Of a DNA stretch of 64,000 bases, positions 8,983 to 16,424 are shown piece by piece. The notes beneath the pieces are model-generated. The model saw nothing but the letters and a program-made list of their open reading frames with translations, was not told where the DNA came from and made no database searches. Every line of letters begins with the position of its first letter. Position 1 is the first letter of the stretch. The translations under genes and the position numbers were made by a program. The stretch comes from Neorhizobium sp. NCHU2750 (GTDB taxonomy: Bacteria; Pseudomonadota; Alphaproteobacteria; Rhizobiales; Rhizobiaceae), in assembly GCF_003597675.1 (NCBI RefSeq), contig NZ_CP030831.1:62001-126000 (forward strand), read 5' to 3'.

Positions 8983-9855
8983 ATGGTCGAACTGGTCGCA
9001 GGTCTCATTGATGTCTTCGCAGACGCGCCATTGACCGGCAATCCGCTCGCGGTGGTGCAGGACGCCGACGACCTTACCGATGATGTGATGCGGCGGATCG
9101 CCGGTGAATTCAATCAGGCCGAGACCACCTTCATACTTCGGAGCGCACGTGCCGATTGGAAACTGCGGTCGTTCACCGCAAGCGGTGCGGAAGTGTTCGG
9201 TGCGGGCCACAACGCACTCGGTGCGTGGCTCTGGCTAGGAGAACATGGGAATCTCGGTTCGCTGACGACCGCCCGGACCTTTCAGCAGGAGATCGGTCAG
9301 GATGTTCTGCCGATCGAGCTCGAATTGATCGGCGGTCGCGTCCACGGCCGCATGCGCCAGGCGCCGCTGCGCTTGTCGGACCCGCTCAGTGATGTCGCGC
9401 CTCTCGCCGACGCCCTTGGCCTCGGTCTGGGCGACATTCTGTCAGAACCGCCGCCACGTCCCGCTGACACCGGCGCGGCTCATCTGATGGTGCGCGTTCG
9501 CAATGCCGGCACGGTTGACGAGGCGCGACCCGATGCCGGCAAGCTCCTCGCCGTTCTGAGAAAGACGGCGGCGGAAGGCTGCTATGTCTATGCGTTCGAT
9601 GCCGAAGCACCGAACACTGCCTACGCCCGGTTCTTCAATCCAACCGTTGGCCTGTGGGAAGATTCTGCGACCGGAACCGCCGCTGGCCCTCTGGCGGCGT
9701 ATCTTGCAGCCACGGGAAACCTCAGGAACAACGAATTGGTGATCGAACAAGGTACCAAGATGGGCCGCCGCAGCATTCTGCATATCCGGCTGAAGCCCGA
9801 ACCGGAACTCTCCGGGACAGGCATTGTCGTGTTGAGAGGCGTGATCCGGCTTTAA
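8983..9855 (+). CDS. PhzF-family isomerase/epimerase-like protein
   Basis: This 290-residue protein opens with the PhzF signature VDVFAD-like IDVFADAPLTGNPLAVV, followed by FNQAETTF with the conserved catalytic Glu, and GHNALGAW later. A second half-domain repeat contains DSATGTAAGPLAAYL, the typical C-terminal glycine-rich loop. The diaminopimelate-epimerase-like fold of this family catalyses isomerisation of small acids. The substrate here is unknown, and there is no phenazine cluster around it. It is divergently paired with a LysR regulator. Confidence 0.88.
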   Translation: MVELVAGLIDVFADAPLTGNPLAVVQDADDLTDDVMRRIAGEFNQAETTFILRSARADWKLRSFTASGAEVFGAGHNALGAWLWLGEHGNLGSLTTARTFQQEIGQDVLPIELELIGGRVHGRMRQAPLRLSDPLSDVAPLADALGLGLGDILSEPPPRPADTGAAHLMVRVRNAGTVDEARPDAGKLLAVLRKTAAEGCYVYAFDAEAPNTAYARFFNPTVGLWEDSATGTAAGPLAAYLAATGNLRNNELVIEQGTKMGRRSILHIRLKPEPELSGTGIVVLRGVIRL

Positions 9856-10291
9856 TGCTTGCACCCGGTCCTAGCGCCCGTACCGATCCTTCAAACTCCA
9901 GCAAGCCGGCGCTGTGACGTCTCCTGGTTCTGGGGCGACGACTTTATCGTGCTGCCGCCCTTTATGCGAGCCAACGGCGCTCTCTTCCTCGAACACGTGA
10001 TGCCAATTCTTTAGGATCGCGGCATTTTCCATAACGACTGTACCGGCGGCGCCGACGCGAGACTTTTGCCCTGCCGCTCCCCAAAGCCAGTACGTGATGG
10101 CCCGCAGCAAAAAATCTGCATTTGAACAACTTAGAAAACTCACTTTGCTTCCTCGTGCCCATAAAAGAGAACAACATTTCATGACTTTATACATAGATTT
10201 TATAGACTGGCAGGCTCAGGCTCGTTTTAAGTCCATACCGTAAGGCACGCGGAAAACGAGGTTCACCCTACAATTGCGACGAGGAGGTTGG
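9856..10291. other. Intergenic stretch without a convincing gene
   Basis: This 436-bp stretch lies between the PhzF-family gene and the leader ORF of the sulfonate operon. The only frame of note is on the minus strand (9871-10194) and has no recognisable product. The AT-rich part at about 10140-10210 (with TTTATAC and TTTTATAGAC) is the likeliest place for the promoter of the downstream transporter. I see no perfect copy of the GTCTA-N9-TAGAC palindrome there, only a half site at 10203-10207. Confidence 0.5.
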
Positions 10292-10417
10292 ATGACAGCC
10301 AACGGTCTGTCCATTCTGGTGCGTTCAATTCGAGAGACGCCCTTCTCCTCGGCTCTCATTTCCTGGACGCCAAACGCAACGTCGTGGCAGCCGGGAGGGC
10401 GGAGGGATCGTGAGTAA
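10292..10417 (+). CDS. Candidate 41-aa leader ORF overlapping the sulfonate transporter start
   Basis: An ATG at 10292 preceded by GAGGAGG (10281-10287) opens a 41-residue frame that ends with TAA at 10415-10417. It overlaps the GTG start of the permease (10410) by 8 bp. Such an overlap would couple translation of the permease to the leader. The peptide starts MTANGLSILVRSIRETPFSS and has no cysteine. Leader peptides in front of sulfur genes are known in other bacteria, but this one is only inferred from the ribosome-binding site and overlap. Confidence 0.4.
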   Translation: MTANGLSILVRSIRETPFSSALISWTPNATSWQPGGRRDRE

Positions 10418-11234
10418 GCAAGCTGTCTCTACCACCATTGGTCATTCAGTTCCGTCGTATCGCCCGTTCGCGCTCCTCTCCGCGTTCGCCGTTCGAGTGG
10501 GGCCGCTTGTGGTGCTCGTCACCGTTTGGCAGGTGGCATGTGATTTTGGAGCCGTGCGACCCGTGTTGCTGCCGGCCCCATCAACCATCGTTCGCACCAT
10601 ATGGAACATGACATTGAGTGGGGAGCTTGCCGAGCATGTGGCGGTAAGCAGCGCCCGTGTGCTCCAAGGATTCGGCATCGCCGCTGTGCTCGCCCTCGCG
10701 CTTGGCATCGTTATGGGGCTCATCGGGCCGTTGAACCGGCTGGCTGATCTAATGGTGCAGGTGTTAAAACCCATCCCGCCTATTGCCTGGATCCCGCTGT
10801 CCATCCTGTGGTTCGGTATTGGGGAGGAGGCCAAAATTTTCATCATCGTCCTCGGCGCCTTTTTTCCCATTTTAGTAAGCACTCTTGACGCTGTCCATCA
10901 GACTGATGTCCGCTATGTGGAACTAGCTCGGGTGCTGGAAGTGCCACGGCTCAACTTCATCCGTCAGGTGATGATCCCCGGCGCCCTGCCGCAGATCATG
11001 TCGGGGCTCAGGCTCGGCATCACCATGTCTTGGATGTGTGTTGTGGCAGCCGAGCTGATCGCAGCATCGAGTGGCATCGGATTCCTCATCATGGACGGCC
11101 GCGTAATGTCGAATGCCAGCGTTGTGCTTGCGGGAATGATTACCCTCGGCGTCCTTGGCAAGCTGACCGACGATGCCTTACGCTTCGCTGAGCGACGTCT
11201 GGTGCGCTGGCGCGCCGGCTTCAGCGGGTTATGA
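10410..11234 (+). CDS. SsuC/TauC-like ABC transporter permease
   Basis: This 274-residue inner-membrane protein has about six hydrophobic helices and the EAA-loop region (ARVLEVPRLNFIRQVMIPGA) that contacts the ATPase. The PIAWIPLSILWFGIGEEAKIF segment is typical of the nitrate/sulfonate/taurine permease family. The GTG start at 10410 overlaps the end of a short leader ORF. The stop lies just before the ATPase gene. Together with the ATPase and binding protein it would import an alkanesulfonate or similar organosulfur compound; the substrate is inferred from the neighbouring monooxygenases. Confidence 0.87.
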   Translation: MSKQAVSTTIGHSVPSYRPFALLSAFAVRVGPLVVLVTVWQVACDFGAVRPVLLPAPSTIVRTIWNMTLSGELAEHVAVSSARVLQGFGIAAVLALALGIVMGLIGPLNRLADLMVQVLKPIPPIAWIPLSILWFGIGEEAKIFIIVLGAFFPILVSTLDAVHQTDVRYVELARVLEVPRLNFIRQVMIPGALPQIMSGLRLGITMSWMCVVAAELIAASSGIGFLIMDGRVMSNASVVLAGMITLGVLGKLTDDALRFAERRLVRWRAGFSGL

Positions 11235-11242
11235 GGGGTGAT

Positions 11243-12034
11243 ATGACCGCTGCCGCATTCCCTACAACACCCCCCGCCGCTACCGATCATACGCTGCTGG
11301 TCCAGGGCGTCTCCAAAAGCTTCAGTCGGCCTGACGGGTCGGAAGTGCGTGCTCTGGACCATGTGGATCTCGTTGTACGGGACGGCAGCGTCACCTGCAT
11401 CATCGGTGCAAGCGGCTGCGGCAAGAGTACCCTGTTGCGCATCGTCGCTGGCTTGGAACCACAGTTCGGCGGGACGGTGCTGCTGGGCGGTCGGCCGCTG
11501 AAGGGACCGGGCCTCGACCGAGGCATCGTGTTCCAGGACCACCGCCTCGTTCCCTGGATGACGGTGGAGGCGAACATCGCCTTCAGTCTCCACCGTTTGC
11601 CCAAGGCGGAGCAGCGGCGAGTCGTGACTGAGAAGTTGAAGCTGGTGGGCCTTGAAGGATTTGGGCGGTCCTATCCGCACCAACTGTCCGGTGGTATGGC
11701 GCAGCGCGTCGCCATCGCGCGCGCGCTTGCGCACCAGCCGGAGTTGCTGCTGCTGGACGAGCCCTTCGGTGCGCTCGATGCGCTGACCCGCCTCCAGATG
11801 CAGGACGAGGTGCTGCGCATCCGCCATACTGACAATCTGACCACCGTGCTCATCACACATGACATCGAGGAGGCCATCTATCTCGCAGACGAGATCGTGG
11901 TGTTCTCTGATCGTCCCGGCCGTGTACGTGCGCGGTTTACCGTGGAGCTGCCCCATCCGCGCGACCGCGGCGATCCCGCCTTCGCCCGTCTGCGCCATGA
12001 GTTGCATGCCCAGTTTTTCCACCACCGCAATTAG
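11243..12034 (+). CDS. SsuB/TauB-like ABC transporter ATPase
   Basis: The protein has Walker A GASGCGKST, the signature LSGGMAQRVAIARAL, Walker B LLLLDEP and the D-loop FGALD, then a switch His in LITHDIEEA. These are all complete, so it should hydrolyse ATP and drive the SsuC-like permease. I prefer ATG 11243 because GAGGGG lies 4 bp before it. The upstream ATG at 11231 overlaps the permease stop but lacks a ribosome-binding site. Either choice gives about 263-267 residues. Confidence 0.87.
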   Translation: MTAAAFPTTPPAATDHTLLVQGVSKSFSRPDGSEVRALDHVDLVVRDGSVTCIIGASGCGKSTLLRIVAGLEPQFGGTVLLGGRPLKGPGLDRGIVFQDHRLVPWMTVEANIAFSLHRLPKAEQRRVVTEKLKLVGLEGFGRSYPHQLSGGMAQRVAIARALAHQPELLLLDEPFGALDALTRLQMQDEVLRIRHTDNLTTVLITHDIEEAIYLADEIVVFSDRPGRVRARFTVELPHPRDRGDPAFARLRHELHAQFFHHRN

Positions 12035-12060
12035 CTCATTTTGAAAGAAAGTCGTCCAAG

Positions 12061-13020
12061 ATGCTAAAAAACATTGCCAAAACTGCCACTGCCTTGGTCG
12101 CCGCCGCACTTCTCTGGTCCGGTTCCGCTGCAGCGGAGACCGTAAACATTGGATTCATGCCGTTCGTGCCTTATTCCGCCATCCTGCTGGCCAAACAAAA
12201 AGGTTGGGTAGATGAGGAGTTTACCAAGGCCGGCTTGAAGGACGTGGAGGTAAAGTGGCACCAGTTCGCGGGCGGTCCGCCGGTGAACGAGGCCTTCGCC
12301 TCGGGCGCTCTCGACATTGCCGCGCTGGGCGACACGCCCTCCCTCATCGCCTTCGCCAATGGCATCGATACTCGCTTTGTAGGCCTCGCCTGCAAGGGGG
12401 CCAAGGCTGAGGCGCTGGTAGTGCTCAAGGACAGTTCGGTGAAGACAGTGAAAGACTTGAAGGGCAAGAAGGTCGCCACCCTGCGCGGCGGCAATGTACA
12501 TGAGCTGCTGGTGCTGGTGCTGGCCGAGGCCGGCCTGAAGATTTCCGACGTGGAGTTTCTCAATCTTGGCCTGCAGGACATGGGCATCGCCCTTACCAAG
12601 GGCGACGTCGATGCCGTCCTGGTGTGGGAACCGCTACTTACCAAATTGGACAGCGAGGGTGTCTCGCGTACCCTGCGAGACGGCGCCGGCCTGAAGAGTA
12701 ACCTCAACCCGATAGTCGCCTTAGGCAGCTTCGCCGCCAAGCATCCGGATGTGCTGAAGGCATATTTGCAGGCGGTAAAGCGCGGGGCCGAGGCATTGCG
12801 CTCTGATCCGGCCGGTTCAGCCCAGGTCCTCGCGCCGGTAGTGGGCCTGACGCCAAAGCAGACTGAGCTCGCCTTCTCCCGTTTCGAGTGGAAACCGACC
12901 GTAACCGAGGCGGATCAGGCAGAGCTGGCGGATTCCGTGAAGTTCCTCCTGGACAACCACTTCATCAGGCAAACCTTCGAAGTATCCAACTTCGCGGATC
13001 AGGCCTTTTTCAATTTCTAA
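12061..13020 (+). CDS. SsuA-like periplasmic sulfonate-binding protein
   Basis: This 319-residue protein starts with a Sec signal peptide: basic NIAKTA, a hydrophobic Ala/Leu core and cleavage near SAAAE (about residue 26). The mature part (NIGFMPFVPYSAILLAKQKG, FASGALDIAALGDTPSLIAFA) matches the NMT1/SsuA type of binding protein for sulfonates, nitrate or taurine. It follows the ATPase by 26 bp, completing a C-B-A importer order. The substrate is not decided by the sequence; the monooxygenases downstream point to an organosulfur compound. Confidence 0.86.
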   Translation: MLKNIAKTATALVAAALLWSGSAAAETVNIGFMPFVPYSAILLAKQKGWVDEEFTKAGLKDVEVKWHQFAGGPPVNEAFASGALDIAALGDTPSLIAFANGIDTRFVGLACKGAKAEALVVLKDSSVKTVKDLKGKKVATLRGGNVHELLVLVLAEAGLKISDVEFLNLGLQDMGIALTKGDVDAVLVWEPLLTKLDSEGVSRTLRDGAGLKSNLNPIVALGSFAAKHPDVLKAYLQAVKRGAEALRSDPAGSAQVLAPVVGLTPKQTELAFSRFEWKPTVTEADQAELADSVKFLLDNHFIRQTFEVSNFADQAFFNF

Positions 13021-13033
13021 CGCGAGGCAGAGG

Positions 13034-13216
13034 ATGCCCGAGAAAATCAGGTCAAATGCGTTTCTTATGAATACCACCGGTCACCTCGTTCCGAGGCTTT
13101 GGCGGCATCCGGAGGATCAGACCCGGAACTATTGCGATCTTGATTTTTCGACCAAAAACGCACGTTCACGCGACTTGGGTCTGGTCAGCAATACGAACAC
13201 GCGTTCAGCGAAATGA
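13034..13216 (+). pseudogene. N-terminal remnant of an NtaA/SnaA-type LLM monooxygenase
   Basis: A 60-codon frame with GCAGAGG directly before its ATG encodes GHLVPRLWRHPEDQTRNYCD near its start. That segment matches the first 40 residues of NtaA/SnaA/DszA-type flavin monooxygenases (consensus GHxxPGLWRHPxDxxxxYxDLxYW). The match stops after LDF, at about 13145. The rest of the frame and the other two frames show no continuation, so the gene was cut off by a deletion or recombination. It sits between the binding-protein gene and a shortened LLM gene. It might still be translated as a short peptide. Confidence 0.6.
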
Positions 13217-13223
13217 GAAGGGT

Positions 13224-14105
13224 ATGTTGATGGGCGTTCGCCAAGTATTCGGTCTTGGGCTGATGATATCAGACCCAATCACTACGGCAGATCTTGTTAC
13301 GGTCGCCCGAACGGCTGAAAAGGCTGGGTTCACGACACTGACTATCGGGGGCAGGGAAACCATCCTGGATCCAACAACAATCCTGGCCGCGCTGGCGGCC
13401 AGGACCGAGCAGATCGGGCTGGTTGCGGCGGTGAACGTCGATACGGCTCTGCCTTATGATTTTGCACGCCGTCTGGCGTCTCTTGATCACCTCTCGAGTG
13501 GACGGGCAGGCTGGAAGCCATATTCGACTGCCGATGAGCCTGACGAAGCCCGGATCGCGGAGTTCGTGCATGCCGTCAGCCACCTCCTGGATAGCTGGGA
13601 TGACGATGCCGCCGTTTACGACAAGGAGAGTGGAATTTATGTCGACATCAGCAAGGTTCATCGGCTCGATCACATCGGGGAATATTATAGGGTAGCTGGC
13701 CCGCTCGATATACCACGCGCCCCTCAAGGTCGACCGGTCCTGGTTCGAGAGGTCCTCGCTGCCGATCTTGCCGAAGGCGCATGGCCCACGGCGGACATCA
13801 TTGAAATCGTTCCGGTCCCCGGTCAGAGCACGAACAAGCCCCTCGCACCTCGTGCCGAGGGAAATACCACCCTCCTAAGTATCGTTGCAGACACTGGCGA
13901 TCTCGCGTCGATGCATGCACTGCTCAACGATGGGGACGTTGATGGAGCGACTGTCCGTGTAGCGCCACGGATCGATGCCGTCGCGCGGGCGGCGAGAGAT
14001 ATTGGGTTATGGTCAAAGCCGCGCGGAAGCAATTTGCGTGACACGCTTGGGTTATCCCGTCCGGAAAGCCTGTTTGCCCTTAGAAGAAATGGAGTTTCCG
14101 CATGA
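13224..14105 (+). CDS. Shortened LLM-class flavin-dependent oxidoreductase
   Basis: This 293-residue protein belongs to the bacterial luciferase-like superfamily (SLDHLSSGRAGW, HLLDSWDDDA, HIGEYYRVAGPLDIPRAPQG). Most NtaA-type members are about 430-450 residues. Here the middle after PQGRPVLVRE runs almost straight into the C-terminal LRDTLGL, so a large part of the barrel is missing or strongly diverged. The start at 13224 has GAGAAGG just upstream. The stop overlaps the next LLM gene (ATGA at 14102-14105). It may be a non-catalytic partner or a reduced enzyme; activity is uncertain. Confidence 0.75.
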   Translation: MLMGVRQVFGLGLMISDPITTADLVTVARTAEKAGFTTLTIGGRETILDPTTILAALAARTEQIGLVAAVNVDTALPYDFARRLASLDHLSSGRAGWKPYSTADEPDEARIAEFVHAVSHLLDSWDDDAAVYDKESGIYVDISKVHRLDHIGEYYRVAGPLDIPRAPQGRPVLVREVLAADLAEGAWPTADIIEIVPVPGQSTNKPLAPRAEGNTTLLSIVADTGDLASMHALLNDGDVDGATVRVAPRIDAVARAARDIGLWSKPRGSNLRDTLGLSRPESLFALRRNGVSA

Positions 14106-15349
14106 CCAGCCGTCCTCTCGCTCTTCTGGTCAATCCCCTGCTGTGCGGCCACCACGAGGCAGCCTGGCGGACGGAACGCGCACAGCCCGAGCGGATTCAC
14201 AGTCTCGATTACTTCCAGCAACTCGCCCGGACTGCCGAACGTGGACGATTCGACGCCGTGTTCATGGCCGACTTTTTCATCTTCAATCCTGCGGTCATGT
14301 ACAGCCCGCGTTGGGAAGTCGAACCCGTCACGCTCTTGTCTGCGGTCGCTCAAGCAACCGAGAATCTCGGTTTCATCGCCACGGGCTCGGCGATCTTCTC
14401 CGATCCGGTTGAGGTCGCCCGGGTCTTTTCGACCTTCGACCATGCCACTGGAGGCCGCGCTGCCTGGAACATCGTGACCTCGGGCGAGCCGGCGGCCGGT
14501 GCCAACTACGGCCTCGATAAGCCGATCCCCCATGCCGAGCGCTATGAATTGGGCGCGCGCAACACAGAACAGGTGCTCGCATACTGGGACGGCGCACCGG
14601 TCCCCGACGATGTTGCACCGATTGCCCGTCCGGTCCAGGGCCGCCCGGTTCTGGTGCAGGCCGGGTCTTCCGCCACGGGGCGAGATTTCGCGGCCCGTTT
14701 CGCCGAACTGGTGTTTAGCGCCCAATGGAATTTCGAAGCTGGCAGGGACTTCAGAAATGACCTTAGGCGCCGCGCCGTGACGCATGGCCGAAACCCCGAT
14801 GATGTGCGTCTTATCCTGGGCCTCAGCTTTGTCATCGGCTCCACCGAGGCAGAGGCCCGCAGCAAGAAGAAGGCGCTTGACGACTTGATCCTGCCCCACG
14901 CCTCACATGGCTGGTTACAGAGTTTCGGTATCGACCTGACCGCGTTCGATTTCGACGAGCCCCTGCCGCGGACACTCGGGAACATCGATCTGTATGAGGG
15001 CATCAAGAGCCGCTTTTCGGTCATTTCATCCCTGGTTGACAGCACATCGCCACTAACCATCCGGCAACTGGCCAGCGCCTTGGCCGGAAGCCGCGGCCAT
15101 CATCTTGTTATCGGCACGCCGGAACAAATCGCTGATGCGGCAGAAACCTGGTTTGTGGGAGGGGCGACGGACGGATTTATGGTGATGCCCCATGAATTGC
15201 CTGCGGAATTCGAGTTGTTTGTGGACGAGGTCATCCCGATCCTGCGTCGTCGAGGCCTCGTGGATCGCGATTATCGTGGACATACGCTTCGCGAGAACCT
15301 TGGGCTGCCCATCAGCCCGCCCGCGCCGTCATGGGCATTCCAGACATGA
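14102..15349 (+). CDS. NtaA/SnaA-type LLM flavin-dependent monooxygenase
   Basis: This 415-residue protein has the LLM fold: FDAVFMADFF, FDHATGGRAAWNIVTSGEP, PVQGRPVLVQAGSSATGRDF and a C-terminal RENLGL. These enzymes use reduced FMN and oxygen to cleave C-S or C-N bonds, and in this operon a sulfur source is the likely target. The usual segment between the LWDSW region and the PQGRPVL box is shorter here by about 25 residues. Translation is coupled to the preceding LLM gene and to the 50-aa ORF that follows, both by ATGA overlaps. The partner flavin reductase is not in the window. Confidence 0.85.
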   Translation: MTSRPLALLVNPLLCGHHEAAWRTERAQPERIHSLDYFQQLARTAERGRFDAVFMADFFIFNPAVMYSPRWEVEPVTLLSAVAQATENLGFIATGSAIFSDPVEVARVFSTFDHATGGRAAWNIVTSGEPAAGANYGLDKPIPHAERYELGARNTEQVLAYWDGAPVPDDVAPIARPVQGRPVLVQAGSSATGRDFAARFAELVFSAQWNFEAGRDFRNDLRRRAVTHGRNPDDVRLILGLSFVIGSTEAEARSKKKALDDLILPHASHGWLQSFGIDLTAFDFDEPLPRTLGNIDLYEGIKSRFSVISSLVDSTSPLTIRQLASALAGSRGHHLVIGTPEQIADAAETWFVGGATDGFMVMPHELPAEFELFVDEVIPILRRRGLVDRDYRGHTLRENLGLPISPPAPSWAFQT

Positions 15350-15498
15350 ATATCGAACAGGGTTCCACCGGACAGCGGCGGCACAATTCCGAGCATGTTC
15401 GGGATACGCACGTCTTTAAAGACCTGTCAGTCGATTACGGACTTGCAAGCGGCGTGCAGGGCTCGCGTTCGCATCCCATGATGGTGGGCCTGTCATGA
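15346..15498 (+). CDS. 50-aa ORF translationally linked on both sides
   Basis: An ATG at 15346 overlaps the LLM stop codon as ATGA (15346-15349). The frame runs exactly 50 codons to a TGA that overlaps the SDR start as ATGA (15495-15498). It fills the whole gap between two enzyme genes with no non-coding base, which is hard to explain unless it is translated. The peptide is hydrophilic, with several His and Arg residues and an MMVGLS end. No family is recognised. It may be a microprotein, or a trace of a deleted gene kept for coupling. Confidence 0.5.
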   Translation: MNIEQGSTGQRRHNSEHVRDTHVFKDLSVDYGLASGVQGSRSHPMMVGLS

Positions 15499-16265
15499 CA
15501 TATCCTTCGCAAATCCCCAACATCTCGACGCTGTTTGACCTTTCCGGTCGGAGGGCCGTCATCACGGGCGGCGCTCGGGGGATCGGGCGCGCTATCGCTG
15601 ACGGCTTCTTAGAAGTGGGAGCTGATGTCGTCTGCATCGACCGTGGATGGGAAAGCTCTGACCTCCCGGCCGATAACCGGCAGATTGTCACGGCCGATCT
15701 TAGCGACCGTAGCGACCTGAAGCGCGGATTCGATGAAGCTGTGGAGCGACTGGGGGGCCAGATCGATGTCCTTGTCAACAACGCAGGCATCTGGGACGAC
15801 ACGCCGTCGCTCGATATGGAGCTTGAGATGTGGGACAGGATCATCGAGGTCAATCTGACTGCGGCCTTCGCGCTGAGCAGGCATGCAGCCAGGCTGATGC
15901 TTCCCCGAGGCCGCGGACGAATAATAAACATTGGCTCCATCCGCAGTCTGAGGGGAGGCCACAATGCGGCTGCCTATGCAGCCAGCAAGGGAGGGATCGC
16001 CTTGCTCACTCAGACCTTGTCGAATGAATGGGCACCTTCAGGACTAAGGGTCAATGCCATAGCGCCCGGCGCTATGGTCACCGCCCTGACTGAAAAGCTG
16101 CGCCACGATCCTGAAGTGGTCACCCGCTTCATCGAGCGCATCCCTGCCAGAAGATGGGGATCGCCCGCCGATGTGGCGGGCCTGGCGATCTTCCTGGCCA
16201 GCGACGCCTCCGATTATGTCACTGGTGCAATCATCCCCTGCGACGGGGGGTTCCTTGCCGGTTAA
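15495..16265 (+). CDS. SDR-family NAD(P)-dependent dehydrogenase
   Basis: This 256-residue classical short-chain dehydrogenase has TGGARGIG (24-31) for the cofactor, NNAG, a catalytic Ser in IGSIR, and YAASKGG with the Tyr and Lys. The C-terminal DYVTGAIIPCDGGF is typical of SDRs that act on small alcohols or sugars acids. The ATG overlaps the 50-aa ORF by 4 bp. In the operon it probably oxidises or reduces a carbonyl or alcohol left after C-S cleavage; the substrate is inferred only from context. Confidence 0.88.
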   Translation: MTYPSQIPNISTLFDLSGRRAVITGGARGIGRAIADGFLEVGADVVCIDRGWESSDLPADNRQIVTADLSDRSDLKRGFDEAVERLGGQIDVLVNNAGIWDDTPSLDMELEMWDRIIEVNLTAAFALSRHAARLMLPRGRGRIINIGSIRSLRGGHNAAAYAASKGGIALLTQTLSNEWAPSGLRVNAIAPGAMVTALTEKLRHDPEVVTRFIERIPARRWGSPADVAGLAIFLASDASDYVTGAIIPCDGGFLAG

Positions 16266-16424
16266 TCGAGCGAAACACGTTTTTCTGGAAAAGCAGAGAC
16301 CGGACCAAAGGAAAACAGGAACTGATGAAGTGGTCTCAATCCACGCAGCGCTGGCTCGTTCGAGGCGAAACGGTTCAACAGGAACGCCGGTAAAGTTTCA
16401 TTCTCAACACGTGGGAAGAAAATC

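Noticed and set aside
9871..10194. 107-codon minus-strand frame between PhzF and the sulfonate operon
   Set aside because: It has no ribosome-binding site, recognisable domain or neighbour relation, and its composition is not protein-like at the start.
10189..10207. Possible fourth copy of the LysR palindrome before the first sulfonate operon
   Set aside because: Only the right half (TAGAC) matches; the left half agrees at two of five positions.
16325..16393. 22-codon frame starting MKWS, like the PQQ precursor PqqA
   Set aside because: It lacks the conserved Glu-xxx-Tyr pair of PqqA, and no other pqq gene is present.
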